Made by a program: the position numbers and the translations under genes. This document shows positions 7,917 through 16,765 of a stretch of 38,208 nucleotides of DNA, piece after piece. Source of the stretch: Treponema sp. (lineage in GTDB: Bacteria; Spirochaetota; Spirochaetia; Treponematales; Treponemataceae); assembly GCA_016294105.1 (NCBI GenBank), contig JAEDCN010000022.1, forward strand, positions 1-38,208, in the 5' to 3' direction. Position 1 is the first letter of the stretch, and each line of letters opens with the position of its first letter. The notes beneath the pieces are model-generated. The model had not been told where the DNA came from and did no database searches. It saw nothing but the letters and a program-made list of their open reading frames with translations.

Positions 7917-8970
7917 TACTGTGGAGCAGGGTGAAAACCTGCTGACTATTGCTCTTGGTCGGGTAAGTGGTGTACTGTTGTGGAAGGATTTTAGTGTAAA
8001 AATTGCTCCTTATGGGAATTATGAAGCTGCTGAAGATCCTAGTTTAAGTATACAATCTGCACCAGTATTTTGTTTTGATAATACAGGAAACTTGTATTGG
8101 TCTGGAAGTTCACATGGAGTTCTATGTTATAAGTCTGATAAACCATATAGCTCATCAAAAGTTTGTGATGATACTACGCTTTTTTCTGCTTTGTCCTATG
8201 ACAATGTCGCAAGTATTTTATATGGAATAACCGAGTTCCATATTAAAAAGCTGACGACGAGCGGTTCTGAGCAAATAATTAATATTTATGACAACGGAAT
8301 TACTCCAATAGGTTTTGCCGTCCATAATGGTATTGCCTATGTTGCAAATAAGTCTAGTGAGGACGGTATTCCAAGCATAACTATTGTATCCTTTGATTTG
8401 ACAACTAAGAGTTTTGCCTCAGGAACTGAGTTTAAGTTGCCAACTGTTTTCGGTAGTCAGCCTACCTACCAAATGATTTACCAAGAGGGAGCGTTGTATT
8501 TGCTGCTTGGTTCTGTTTCCTCGAGTTCTAATGTTGATTCTGCTGATACTAAAGTTTACAGTTGTGGGGCTTTGGTTAAAATAAATCCTTCAACCTTAAC
8601 TATTGATACCTCCTTTGGGAACAATGGGTATTTGGGACTTGTTTCCACAGAGCGACAGGTTCCCTATGGACAAAAACAGTCGTATTCCGTTTATGCTGCC
8701 AGCAGTCCTACTGAGAAGGTGTTTTCTAAACCCTTGGGTTTTGTGGCCATCATGCCAAAGAAGCTGGTAATTGCTGACGCAGGATGTATAGTGTCTGACG
8801 AAACTGTAGACCAGGGAGGAGTGTTCAAATTAAAGGGTAAAGCTGTGTCTCGCATTGTTACTGTGGATTTGGAAACCCAAAGCCTGGGCTTTAAGGATTT
8901 GGATCCGAATCAGTATTACTGGACCGATCTCCTGGGATCATTTGTTGTTACTTCTTCCAGCTCCTTCTAA
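7564..8970 (+). CDS. Surface lipoprotein, copy 2
   Basis: A 468-aa lipoprotein with the same signal peptide (MKKLFVLLGVFCALCFVAC) and the same N-terminal ~115 residues as copy 1, then a diverged body. Start at ATG 7564, by the same GGAGGG argument. From about residue 120 the two copies share only scattered blocks (QMIYQEGALYLLLG, CGALVKINPSTLTIDTSFG, GFVAIMPKKLVIADAG). The middle third (about 8000-8460) is visibly more AT-rich than its flanks, suggesting imported or conversion-replaced sequence. The stop TAA abuts the ATG of the next glycosyltransferase (TAAATG), so the two are almost certainly co-transcribed and may be translationally coupled. No catalytic motif was recognised. Confidence 0.85.
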   Translation: MKKLFVLLGVFCALCFVACSNFQLAGGDMGVVSLSIGDNLAREIRSAAASRNVADGTYTLTASIRGEYSDSQTVAVANGNYSGVIFTFEDVPVGKRIILDLTAKADGNYIWYGNSGKHTVEQGENLLTIALGRVSGVLLWKDFSVKIAPYGNYEAAEDPSLSIQSAPVFCFDNTGNLYWSGSSHGVLCYKSDKPYSSSKVCDDTTLFSALSYDNVASILYGITEFHIKKLTTSGSEQIINIYDNGITPIGFAVHNGIAYVANKSSEDGIPSITIVSFDLTTKSFASGTEFKLPTVFGSQPTYQMIYQEGALYLLLGSVSSSSNVDSADTKVYSCGALVKINPSTLTIDTSFGNNGYLGLVSTERQVPYGQKQSYSVYAASSPTEKVFSKPLGFVAIMPKKLVIADAGCIVSDETVDQGGVFKLKGKAVSRIVTVDLETQSLGFKDLDPNQYYWTDLLGSFVVTSSSSF

Positions 8971-9981
8971 ATGTCACCCGCCATCTCCGTCTGCATTCCT
9001 GTATACGCCACGGAAAGAAGCCTGCCTGCCTGCCTCCACAGTGTGGCGGCCCAGCGGGGCTTGGAGGCTGCGGGGCTGGAAATCATCGTGGTGGATGATG
9101 CAAGCCCTGCCGCCGACCCGGAGCTTAGCTCTCCCGCCCAGATTGTTTCCCAATTCCAGCAGGAAAGCCCCTGGCCGGTGGTGTATCTTGAGCATCAAGA
9201 AAACAAAGGAATTCTAGAAGCCCGCCGCACTGCCGTTCAAGCCGCCACCGGTGAGTTCATCTTTTGTCTGGACAGCGACGACACCCTGCCGCCCGCAGCA
9301 CTTGCCACCCTGTACCACCATGCCATGGCAGAGGATGCGGACATTGTCCACGGGCGGGCGCAGGTGGTGGTGAATCGTGAGCATGGGTGTATACTTGACT
9401 CCCAAAGAGAGGCAACTTTGATGGAAAAGGTACAATGTAGAGCACGGGCTACGTACTTGGGGAGGTTGAAGGATGGTGAGATTCTCCAAAGTGTGCTTGT
9501 GGATAAAACCCAAAACACTTTTTTGTGGGGCAAGCTGATTCGGCGGGAACTGTATCTCCACGCTCTTGACTCCATTCCGAGTGTATATTGTTCCATGGCA
9601 GACGATTTGTTGCAATATGTACTCATAGCACACCATGCCTGTTCATATTTTGGGATTGGAGAGGTGGTGTACAACTATACCATAAATACAGGCATCTCCT
9701 CCCACACAAAAATCACTTCTTTGGAGCGTTGGGGGCAGGTCTGTTCCGCCGCATCAGTATTTACTGTGTTGTTTCATTGCGCGAAGGGAATAAGGACTCC
9801 TTTTTCTTCTGAACAAATGAGTGCTATTCGGGATTTATGCCGATTCTACCTTATTAATAACTTGCAGCAATTGCAGTTTTTTGTTGTTCCTGAATTATAT
9901 CACGAGGCGTACGAATTGCTGTGTGAGTTCTGGGGGGCAGGTTTTGTTCATCAAGCAGAAAGATTCTTGCAAGAAAAATAG
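8971..9981 (+). CDS. Family 2 glycosyltransferase (GT-A fold), copy 2
   Basis: A 336-aa cytoplasmic GT2 enzyme expected to transfer a sugar from a nucleotide-sugar to a glycan or protein. SVCIPVYATERSLPACLHS is the classic first strand, D42/D43 lie in VVDDASP, and FCLDSDDT (D101, D103) is the metal/nucleotide-binding DxD-like motif. Codons 1-130 are GC-rich and match copy 3 closely at the DNA level (9225-9375 against 10255-10405 look identical), while the C-terminal half is AT-richer and diverged, so the gene is a mosaic. It starts immediately after the lipoprotein stop. No transmembrane segment is evident. The acceptor is unknown; the adjacent lipoprotein, or a surface glycan carried with it, is a guess from context. 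Confidence 0.9.
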   Translation: MSPAISVCIPVYATERSLPACLHSVAAQRGLEAAGLEIIVVDDASPAADPELSSPAQIVSQFQQESPWPVVYLEHQENKGILEARRTAVQAATGEFIFCLDSDDTLPPAALATLYHHAMAEDADIVHGRAQVVVNREHGCILDSQREATLMEKVQCRARATYLGRLKDGEILQSVLVDKTQNTFLWGKLIRRELYLHALDSIPSVYCSMADDLLQYVLIAHHACSYFGIGEVVYNYTINTGISSHTKITSLERWGQVCSAASVFTVLFHCAKGIRTPFSSEQMSAIRDLCRFYLINNLQQLQFFVVPELYHEAYELLCEFWGAGFVHQAERFLQEK

Positions 9982-10009
9982 TGGTGCTACATGTGGAAGA
10001 CTAACCTCC

Positions 10010-11017
10010 ATGCCACCCGCCATTTCCGTCTGCATTCCCGTATACGCTACGGAAAGAAGCCTGCCTGCCTGCCTCCACAGTGTGGCGACTCAGCAGGGTT
10101 TGGAGGCTGTGGGGCTGGAAATCATCGTGGTGGATGATGCAAGCCCTGCCACCGACCCGGAGCTTGGTTCTTCCGCCCGGATTGTTTCCCAGTTTCAGCA
10201 GGAAAGCCCCTGGCCGGTAGTGTTCCTTCGTCATGAGGAAAACCGTGGCCTGGTGGAAGCCCGCCGCACTGCCGTTCAAGCCGCCACCGGTGAGTTCATC
10301 TTTTGTCTGGACAGCGACGACACCCTGCCGCCCGCAGCACTTGCCACCCTGTACCGTCATGCGGTGGCAGAGGATGCGGACATTGTGCACGGGCGGGCGC
10401 AGGTGGTGGTGGCCCAGGAGGGCTGCCAGCTAGAGGGAGCCGCCCTGGAAACGGTGCTGACCCGGCTGCAGGAAAAGGTTGATCGGGTTTTTATTGGGCG
10501 GCTGGAAGGGGCTGCCATTTTACAGAACAAGCTGGTGGAAGACCAGCATAATAATTTTTTGTGGGGCAAGCTGATTCGGCGGGAGCTGTATCTCCAGGCG
10601 CTGGAGCTGATTCCTGAAATGTATTGTACCATGGCGGAGGACGTGGTGCAGTATCTGCTGATTGCCCACGGTGCCCGCCGCTATGTTGGCATCAGTGACA
10701 TAGTCTATCACTATTCTGTCAACACGGGCATTTCCTCCCACACAGAAATCACCACTTTGGAGCGCTGGGAACAGGTGTGCTCCACCGCCTCCGTGTTTAC
10801 GGTGCTTTTTGCCTGCCTGGAGGAGCTGGACCCGCCCTTTACGGAATCCCAGCTGGCCGCCATCAGGAAGCTGTGCCGTTTCTATGTGGCAAATAACTTA
10901 CAGCAGTTAAAGCATTCTGTGGTACCAGAGCTACAAACTCAAGCCTATGACATCCTTTGCGATTACTGGGGAGAAGGCTTGGTAAAACGCATGGAAGAAA
11001 CCTTGCAGCACAAATAA
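10010..11017 (+). CDS. Family 2 glycosyltransferase (GT-A fold), copy 3
   Basis: A 335-aa GT2 enzyme, paralogue of copy 2. The frame is open from 9821, but I start at ATG 10010 because this gives MPPAISVCIPVYATERSL, aligned with the other copies, and the upstream part overlaps copy 2. VVDDASP (D42, D43) and FCLDSDDT (D101, D103) are intact. It is GC-rich through most of its length, unlike the lipoprotein and metalloprotease genes around it. Copies 2 and 3 share the C-terminal pattern (FLWGKLIRRELYL, then the VQYLLIAH / LQYVLIAH block, then CRFY..NNLQQL), so both are full length. It lies 28 bp after copy 2 and no promoter was seen, so it probably belongs to the same transcript. Confidence 0.9.
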   Translation: MPPAISVCIPVYATERSLPACLHSVATQQGLEAVGLEIIVVDDASPATDPELGSSARIVSQFQQESPWPVVFLRHEENRGLVEARRTAVQAATGEFIFCLDSDDTLPPAALATLYRHAVAEDADIVHGRAQVVVAQEGCQLEGAALETVLTRLQEKVDRVFIGRLEGAAILQNKLVEDQHNNFLWGKLIRRELYLQALELIPEMYCTMAEDVVQYLLIAHGARRYVGISDIVYHYSVNTGISSHTEITTLERWEQVCSTASVFTVLFACLEELDPPFTESQLAAIRKLCRFYVANNLQQLKHSVVPELQTQAYDILCDYWGEGLVKRMEETLQHK

Positions 11018-11033
11018 TCTTTTTAGTAATTTC

Positions 11034-11069
11034 TAGACGGATAACGACTTGTACGATATACTGTATGGC
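11034..11069 (+). promoter_or_regulatory. Promoter of the metalloprotease gene, probably leaderless
   Basis: TAGACG (11034-11039), a 17-nt spacer and TATACT (11057-11062) are followed by seven bases and ATG 11070, with no Shine-Dalgarno between. The spacing implies an RNA start at or next to the ATG. Confidence 0.5.
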
Positions 11070-12890
11070 ATGAGATTGTCTGGAAAAAATATTTTTACCA
11101 CAGTTTTAAGTTTGATTTGTCTCTGTTTTATTACTTCCTGTAGCTTTGTTGGTGATGTCGTTCACTCTTTATTAATTATTCTATCCACAGATATATGGGA
11201 AGGAGAAACTGTATCTTGGAAATATAATGGTACAGAAGTTCAGTATGAATTGCCCAATGGAGTGCGTACCTTAACTCTTGATGTTAATGATTCTGTAGAT
11301 ATTTATATGGCAAAAATGAATGTCGGTTCTACAGTAATTCCTGCCAGTTCCACCAGATATATCGTTTCTACCTCAATGGGGGAGGAGCAACACATTGGAG
11401 GTTTTTTGTCCAGCCGTTCTGCAGAAGAAGAAAATTTCTTACTGGAAATAGATAACTGGGAAAATGTTTCTGGTATTACCCCTTCTGGATTTGTCAGAGA
11501 AGACTATGCCCCTGCGAGAGACTTTGTGCCTCCGTTCCATGAAAAGGATGGTTCTGCAGGGTCTGCAAGGCTTGCCTCTGTAGTCAGCGAGCCAATGAAA
11601 GCCGCTCCTACAAAAGCTCTTACTGTTGGTGTAACAAAAGACCTTTGGGTAGATGTGCCTGCATCCACAGCTGGTGCAATCGAATTATTTGTAAATTCAA
11701 GTAAATATACAAAACGTACAGCCACCTTACAGGCTGTGGGAACTAATTGTTATATCTGGGTTTTGAATGATAATTTTACAAAGGGAACTGCTTCTGGGGA
11801 TTTTATTACTCAAACGGAAGCAAAAAACTTGGCCACAAAATTTGATTCCATGTACCTAAAGATTCGAGAAGTTTTTGGCACAGAATCGAATGAAATTATT
11901 TCCACAAACGGGTTTTATACTATTTCAGATACTAAAGTAAACATCGTTGTGTATGATATTGAAGATGATTATACAGAAGGTCAAGGTTCTGTGGTTGCTG
12001 GATATTTCTGGGCTAAGGATTATTACACTGCTACTGAGAAGCCATCTAATAAGGATGATGTCCGTCCTCTTTCTAACGAAGGAAAATATTTCTACGTAGA
12101 TTCTGGCTTCTTAAATGATTATCCAGATATGATATATTCCACCCTCGCTCACGAATTCCAGCACATGATCAATTTTGGACAAAAGACCATGAAATCCATG
12201 AAAAGTGCCACTAAACAATCTGATATAGTATCTTCTAGTACTTGGTCTAACGAAATGATGTCCATGGTGTGTGAGGATATGATACAGAAATATCTAGGAA
12301 TAGAATTATTGGATTCCCCTGTTTATAGACTTTTAACTTTTGCTACGAACTATTATCGTTCAGGGCTCACAGACTGGCTTCAAGATAGTAATGTTGATTA
12401 TTCCTATGCAGGAGCCTATGCCTTTGGAGCCTACTTGGCAAGAAATTATGGTGGAAAAGATTTAATCAAACAAATCGCTACTAACCAGTATGTTGACCAA
12501 GAGGCTATTACTCAAGCATTGAAAGCTATAGGAAAAAATGAAAGCTTTGAAACGGTATTTAAGAAATATCCACAAGCATTGGTATTGGATAATGCTCCTG
12601 AAGGAGCACCAAGCTTTAACAAGAGTGTTCAAGGTATTGGTGGTGGCATGATGCCTGCACTTAACCTTTTTACTATGGTTGCTCAAGATGGTGGGGGGAA
12701 CATCTATAGTTTCAAGCCAACTTTACTGCCTGCTAATGCTGGTAATCGTGTTGATTTACGTCCCTACGGATTTACCCTTAATTATGTAGGTAACACACCT
12801 TCAGCTGGAAAGGTAAATATTACCTTCAGCAGTCCAGTGAGTGAGAATGAAAAAATCTATCTTTTAGTGCAACCTAAAAAAAGTAATTAA
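11070..12890 (+). CDS. Lipoprotein zinc metalloprotease (HExxH, M30-like)
   Basis: A 606-aa protein. I start at ATG 11070 (MRLSGKNIFTTVLSLICLCF) rather than the in-frame TTG at 11049, because the ATG gives a normal signal peptide and sits 7 nt after a -10. ITSC at about residues 23-26 is the lipobox. The catalytic motif is HEFQH at 361-365 within YSTLAHEFQHMINFGQ, with a downstream glutamate in SNEMMSM (E395) as a probable third zinc ligand. This resembles the hyicolysin/M30-type neutral metallopeptidases. The ~300-residue N-terminal region looks beta-rich, and a beta-sandwich-like tail ends VSENEKIYLLVQPKKSN. It probably acts at the cell surface on host or environmental protein. The gene is AT-richer than the adjacent glycosyltransferase. 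Confidence 0.83.
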   Translation: MRLSGKNIFTTVLSLICLCFITSCSFVGDVVHSLLIILSTDIWEGETVSWKYNGTEVQYELPNGVRTLTLDVNDSVDIYMAKMNVGSTVIPASSTRYIVSTSMGEEQHIGGFLSSRSAEEENFLLEIDNWENVSGITPSGFVREDYAPARDFVPPFHEKDGSAGSARLASVVSEPMKAAPTKALTVGVTKDLWVDVPASTAGAIELFVNSSKYTKRTATLQAVGTNCYIWVLNDNFTKGTASGDFITQTEAKNLATKFDSMYLKIREVFGTESNEIISTNGFYTISDTKVNIVVYDIEDDYTEGQGSVVAGYFWAKDYYTATEKPSNKDDVRPLSNEGKYFYVDSGFLNDYPDMIYSTLAHEFQHMINFGQKTMKSMKSATKQSDIVSSSTWSNEMMSMVCEDMIQKYLGIELLDSPVYRLLTFATNYYRSGLTDWLQDSNVDYSYAGAYAFGAYLARNYGGKDLIKQIATNQYVDQEAITQALKAIGKNESFETVFKKYPQALVLDNAPEGAPSFNKSVQGIGGGMMPALNLFTMVAQDGGGNIYSFKPTLLPANAGNRVDLRPYGFTLNYVGNTPSAGKVNITFSSPVSENEKIYLLVQPKKSN

Positions 12891-12901
12891 AGGAGGTTGA
12901 A

Positions 12902-13255
12902 GTGAAGCTATTTTTTTCAATAACTGTAGTGCTAGCTATTTTTTCTTTTTCTCTTTTTGCTTTCAGTGGGAGGAACAAGGTGGAATCTGCCAAATTGGAA
13001 TCCGTAACTGTAGTGGGACAAATCGGTGTGTATGGCAATGAGCCCCACACCTGGCTTGGTTTTGTGGATAACAAGGGGGTGGAATACGGACTTGAAGCTT
13101 CTGAAAAAGATTTAAAGGAGCTGAGAAATCTACAGGGTATCCTGCTGGAGCTTTCTGGCTTGTTGGAACCAGTTCCAGAAGGACAACCTGTAGGCTATCA
13201 AACTCTTTCTGGCGGAAAAATTCACGTAGAAAAATATCATCCCTACAAGGACTAG
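12902..13255 (+). CDS. Small exported protein of unknown function
   Basis: A 117-aa protein starting at GTG 12902 with AAAGGAGG six bases upstream, 11 nt after the metalloprotease stop, so probably translated from the same mRNA. MKLFFSITVVLAIFSFSLFA is a signal peptide without a lipobox cysteine. The mature part (LESVTVVGQIGVYGNEPHTW, then LGFVDNKGVEYGL and LRNLQGILLELSGLLEP) looks like a small beta-barrel such as an OB fold, with a conserved-looking HTWLGFVD turn. No catalytic residues were recognised. Its stop codon overlaps the stop of the convergent ABC ATPase in a shared CTAG. Confidence 0.7.
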   Translation: MKLFFSITVVLAIFSFSLFAFSGRNKVESAKLESVTVVGQIGVYGNEPHTWLGFVDNKGVEYGLEASEKDLKELRNLQGILLELSGLLEPVPEGQPVGYQTLSGGKIHVEKYHPYKD

Positions 13256-14097
13256 CTTTCGTATTGTTCTTGTAGGTTTTTGCGGGTTAGGCTTTCTGCA
13301 TCCTTTAGCATGGCAGCTGGCACTCCGTAAGCCTTTTCTAGGGCTTGGGGTGTCAGGATTTCATCTGGAGAGCCAAAGTCCATATCCCGATTAGGATAGA
13401 ACAAAAGCACGTTGTCTGGATACATTCTGCTGAGCTCCAGCTCGTGCATGGAAATATAAACGGTAATTCCCAGCTGGTGGCAGTAGTCTTTGATGTAGCC
13501 CAAAATCTTGTGCTTGTGGTTGTTTTCCAGTGCAAACAAGGGTTCGTCCATAAAAATACTTTTGCTGCCGTACAACAGAGAAAAGGCCAAAATCACTCGC
13601 TGCATCTGTCCCTTAGAAAGTGTTCTCAGGGGCTTTTCCTTTAATTCTTCCAGCTCCAGCACCTCGGTAATTTCTTCCAGCAAGTCCTTCGCTTGTCCTT
13701 CAAGAGACTGACAGCTTCCTGCAAAAGCACCCTGCAGGTATACCTGCTGCAAAAGCTGGGCCACAGGCTCCTCTGTGTCAAATTCCATGTTTTGGTAGAT
13801 GAAGGAAGCCAACAAATCTCGTGCTTCCTCTGTAAGCTGGCTAGTGTCCTTGCCCAATAAAAAAATCCTTCCCTGCTGGGGCAAAAGTCGTCCTGCTGCC
13901 AGCAGCATAAAGGTGGACTTTCCAGAAGCGTTGGGGCCCACCAGGCTTACAAAACCACCTGGCAGCGTGGCAGTAAAGTGGTGGAAAATAGGCTTTACTG
14001 CTACCTCTTCTTCTTCCTCATCAACTGGGGGATAAGCAAAGGTTATGTCCTGAAATGTGATAAAGTCCTGCTGGTCAGTTGATTTTCCCTGTTCCAT
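13252..14097 (-). CDS. ABC transporter ATP-binding protein
   Basis: A 281-aa stand-alone nucleotide-binding domain. Walker A is GPNASGKS (54-61), the Q-loop is FIYQNMEF (Q102), the signature is LSKGQMQRV (160-168), Walker B is IFMDEP (181-186), and the H-loop is ISMHELE (H218). All ATPase elements are intact. An acidic insertion (DEEEEEVAV, 27-35) sits in the A-loop region. GAGGAAG precedes the ATG. It starts 20 bp after the patatin gene stop on the same strand, so the two form an operon. No permease lies in the window, so the transported substrate, or whether it transports anything, cannot be said. Confidence 0.9.
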   Translation of the reverse strand: MEQGKSTDQQDFITFQDITFAYPPVDEEEEEVAVKPIFHHFTATLPGGFVSLVGPNASGKSTFMLLAAGRLLPQQGRIFLLGKDTSQLTEEARDLLASFIYQNMEFDTEEPVAQLLQQVYLQGAFAGSCQSLEGQAKDLLEEITEVLELEELKEKPLRTLSKGQMQRVILAFSLLYGSKSIFMDEPLFALENNHKHKILGYIKDYCHQLGITVYISMHELELSRMYPDNVLLFYPNRDMDFGSPDEILTPQALEKAYGVPAAMLKDAESLTRKNLQEQYES

Positions 14098-14117
14098 AAT
14101 TACTTCCTCTTTGTGTT

Positions 14118-16538
14118 TTAGTAACGAATGCTTCCAATGTCCAGCGAGACAAAGGGCATAACGGTTTGGTGGGTAGTTCCAGCTCCCACTCTCAACATTA
14201 TACTGAAAGTCTTATTTATACGTAATCCCGCCCCAGCAGAAACATTCCAGTTTATACCATCGGTAGAAAAATCCTTGTGATTCAAGGTAATAATGCCTGC
14301 CGTTCCCGTAATGTTGAAAAATGCCTGTCCACCTATGACGGTAATATTATCCCAAGGCTGGAACTGTAGCACCACTTGGGCGGCAAACTTTTGTGTTCCA
14401 TATTGCTGATTTCCAGAGATATTGGGATAAAACATTCGGTCTCCCAAAGCCACTCCAAAGAGGGGAATCAGATTGGGAATTTTTTCCAGCTGCAAGCTGG
14501 GATCAGAGGCGGCCAAGGTGTTTACAATCAGGCTAAATTTCGGGGCAACTGGAATGGCGGCAGTAAAGTCCACCTGGGTCATGTTAAAGGCCACGGGAGT
14601 ATTTTGTCCCATAATGGGGAAAACCCCTGTGGTATCAACTCGCACGTAAAATCCTTTGTTGGGAAAGGTTGGTGCATCAAGGGTGGAAAAGGTGTAGCGA
14701 ATGTTCAAAGGAGCCGCCATGGAAGCACTGGTATCTGGATACAAGGCTTCTTGGGCCAGCAGATCTTGAGTTTTTGTTTCCTCTGTGTTAAGCCAGTAAA
14801 TAGCACCACCAGCCTGCATTTTGTGGGCAGCATTAAATCGGATTCCCCACAAAAAATCTATGTTGGTGTAGGCCAGCTTGTTGGCGGTAATTTTTCTGGA
14901 AGAAAATCCAGAGGTAATAAAATCCTGCTCCAAATAGGCTGATGCTGCCAGTTGCAAGTAGGCGTGGGGACCAAGTGGCTGGAGATAGAACCAGGCAAAA
15001 CCAAAGTCGTTAATGGTGGTGGCCTTCATGGACATAACAGAGCCTGTTCCCGTAAGCCCTCGGAACTGAAAGTCCAAGGAAAGGGTGAGCTTTGCAATAG
15101 AGTCATCGGTAACAGTACCGGTAAAGGTGCCGTTGGGCATAATCACCCAGTTTTCTCGTTCCTTTTGCTGCAGCCGCAGCTCCAGTACCGTTTGCTGGGG
15201 TCGTACATCCACACGCGGCATTACAAAGGTGTAATTGCCTGTGTTGTAAATCTTGTCCACTAAAAATCTGGTGTTGGCAGGGGTTAAGGATTTTCCCTTA
15301 ATCTTGTTAAAAATCTGATTGATAAACTCAATATCAGAGTCTACGGCTCCATAAATTGCAATTTTTTCTGGAACGGCATAGGGAATATTTGTGTACACAC
15401 CTTCTTTTTCCTCCGGCAGCTCTTGAGAGGGCGCAAAGGTAAAGGTGTTTTGAGTTACGTTGATTGCTTGGTGGCTTGTTCTGCTTTTTTGTGCCTCATT
15501 ACCGTTTGCGGAATCCATAGAACTTGAATTTTCCGCTGTAGTGTCAGGATAAATCAACTCTAGCACTGTTTTTAGGACAGAACGATATTTTTCCTTGTCT
15601 TTTTTAGCCTTTTCATAAATTTCACGGGCCTTGGGAAATTCCATCATATTGTATTCATCAACAGGAGGATGAATTGCCACGTTTGCCAAAGCTAGCTGCT
15701 CTGAATTACCTGAGCTGGTAACGATTCGTACCACCTGGGTAATGGTTGTCAGGGGATTTATGCTAAAGCCCTCGGAATTTTCCTGCAAGGGTGTGTCTAG
15801 GGAAACTGCAATGATAACATCGTAGCCCATTTCCTTTGCCTGCTGAATGGGAATATTGTTGCGAATGACTCCATCCACATACAATTCTCTGTCTATGGGA
15901 AAGGGCTGGAACACGCCAGGAATGCTCATGCTACAGCGGATAGCTTCTGCAATGTCGCCACTTCCTATAAGTTCCAGCATTCCCGTGGTGAGATTTACGG
16001 TTGCCGCCCGAAAGGGAATGGGCAGACTGTCAAAGTCGATGTAGGAAGGGATTTTTATCGACAAATCCTTAAACAACAAATAGGCATTTTGCCCTGTGGA
16101 AAAGCCGCCCCCTGTCTCTATAGAAAAATTCTTTCCCAGCTTGAGCACTAATGGTGCAGACTCGGTACTTCTTCCCTCTAACAATGATTCCAAGGGAGAT
16201 TCCGGTCTGTCTGAAAACAGACTGGCCCAGTTTACATCAGTTACGGTTTGCCGAATTTCATCTGGGGTGTAGCCAATGCTGTACAGTCCACCAATAATGG
16301 CTCCTGCACTGTTACCAATTACCATATCGATGGGAATTCCTAGTTCATCGATTACTTCCAGCACAGGGATAATGCCGAATCCTCTGGCACCACCGCCTCC
16401 CAGCACCAATGCTACCGAGGGGCGTTCCTTTTGTTGGGAGGTGATTTCTGTTTGGCAAAATAAATTCTGGGTGGCAAATGCTACCATTGTCAAACTCATC
16501 ACAAAGAATGTAATTTTTCTAAATGGATGCTCTTTCAT
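14118..16538 (-). CDS. Patatin-like phospholipase with POTRA and outer-membrane beta-barrel (type Vd / PlpD-like)
   Basis: An 806-aa protein. I start at ATG 16538 (MKEHPFRKITFFVMSLTMVA), which gives a clean signal peptide; the frame extends 8 codons further up. Domains in order: signal 1-~31; patatin ~40-320 with the oxyanion loop GGGGARG, nucleophile Ser77 in GNSAG and catalytic Asp222 in VDG; a Ser/Asn-rich linker; a POTRA-like domain ~395-470 (IAIYGAVDSDIEFINQIFNK); and a ~330-residue barrel with the FPNKGFYVRVDTTG strand pattern of Omp85-type barrels, ending DIGSIRY. This is the PlpD-type architecture: a serine lipase carried through or held at the outer membrane by its own barrel. All catalytic residues are present. 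No Shine-Dalgarno is seen; TAATAT lies 7 nt before the ATG. Confidence 0.92.
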   Translation of the reverse strand: MKEHPFRKITFFVMSLTMVAFATQNLFCQTEITSQQKERPSVALVLGGGGARGFGIIPVLEVIDELGIPIDMVIGNSAGAIIGGLYSIGYTPDEIRQTVTDVNWASLFSDRPESPLESLLEGRSTESAPLVLKLGKNFSIETGGGFSTGQNAYLLFKDLSIKIPSYIDFDSLPIPFRAATVNLTTGMLELIGSGDIAEAIRCSMSIPGVFQPFPIDRELYVDGVIRNNIPIQQAKEMGYDVIIAVSLDTPLQENSEGFSINPLTTITQVVRIVTSSGNSEQLALANVAIHPPVDEYNMMEFPKAREIYEKAKKDKEKYRSVLKTVLELIYPDTTAENSSSMDSANGNEAQKSRTSHQAINVTQNTFTFAPSQELPEEKEGVYTNIPYAVPEKIAIYGAVDSDIEFINQIFNKIKGKSLTPANTRFLVDKIYNTGNYTFVMPRVDVRPQQTVLELRLQQKERENWVIMPNGTFTGTVTDDSIAKLTLSLDFQFRGLTGTGSVMSMKATTINDFGFAWFYLQPLGPHAYLQLAASAYLEQDFITSGFSSRKITANKLAYTNIDFLWGIRFNAAHKMQAGGAIYWLNTEETKTQDLLAQEALYPDTSASMAAPLNIRYTFSTLDAPTFPNKGFYVRVDTTGVFPIMGQNTPVAFNMTQVDFTAAIPVAPKFSLIVNTLAASDPSLQLEKIPNLIPLFGVALGDRMFYPNISGNQQYGTQKFAAQVVLQFQPWDNITVIGGQAFFNITGTAGIITLNHKDFSTDGINWNVSAGAGLRINKTFSIMLRVGAGTTHQTVMPFVSLDIGSIRY

Positions 16539-16551
16539 AAGTTGTATATTA
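16539..16551 (-). promoter_or_regulatory. Putative -10 of a leaderless patatin transcript
   Basis: On the minus strand TAATAT (16551-16546) is followed by seven bases and the ATG, with no Shine-Dalgarno. No convincing -35 was found, so this is weaker than the other cases. Confidence 0.3.
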
Positions 16552-16694
16552 GTGACTACCACTTCTTTTTGGTACTAAGAAAGAATAATTTTATATAATT
16601 TTAATGTTTAGGAATTGTTTTAGTAAAATTGTGGCAAAAAGATAAATATTTAAAATTAAATAGATAAAAAAATATAGTAGCTCCATTTTATCTC

Positions 16695-16723
16695 TTGAAA
16701 TAAATGGCTAGTCGGTGTATCCT
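16695..16723 (+). promoter_or_regulatory. Probable nifJ promoter
   Basis: TTGAAA (16695-16700), a 17-nt spacer and TATCCT (16718-16723) predict a leader of about 36 nt ending in TAGGAGG. The rest of the 227-bp gap between the divergent patatin and nifJ genes is AT-rich, with nothing else recognised. Confidence 0.5.
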
Positions 16724-16765
16724 AGTACCAATCTAGTTTAGGTAGACATTAAATTAGGAGGCTAT

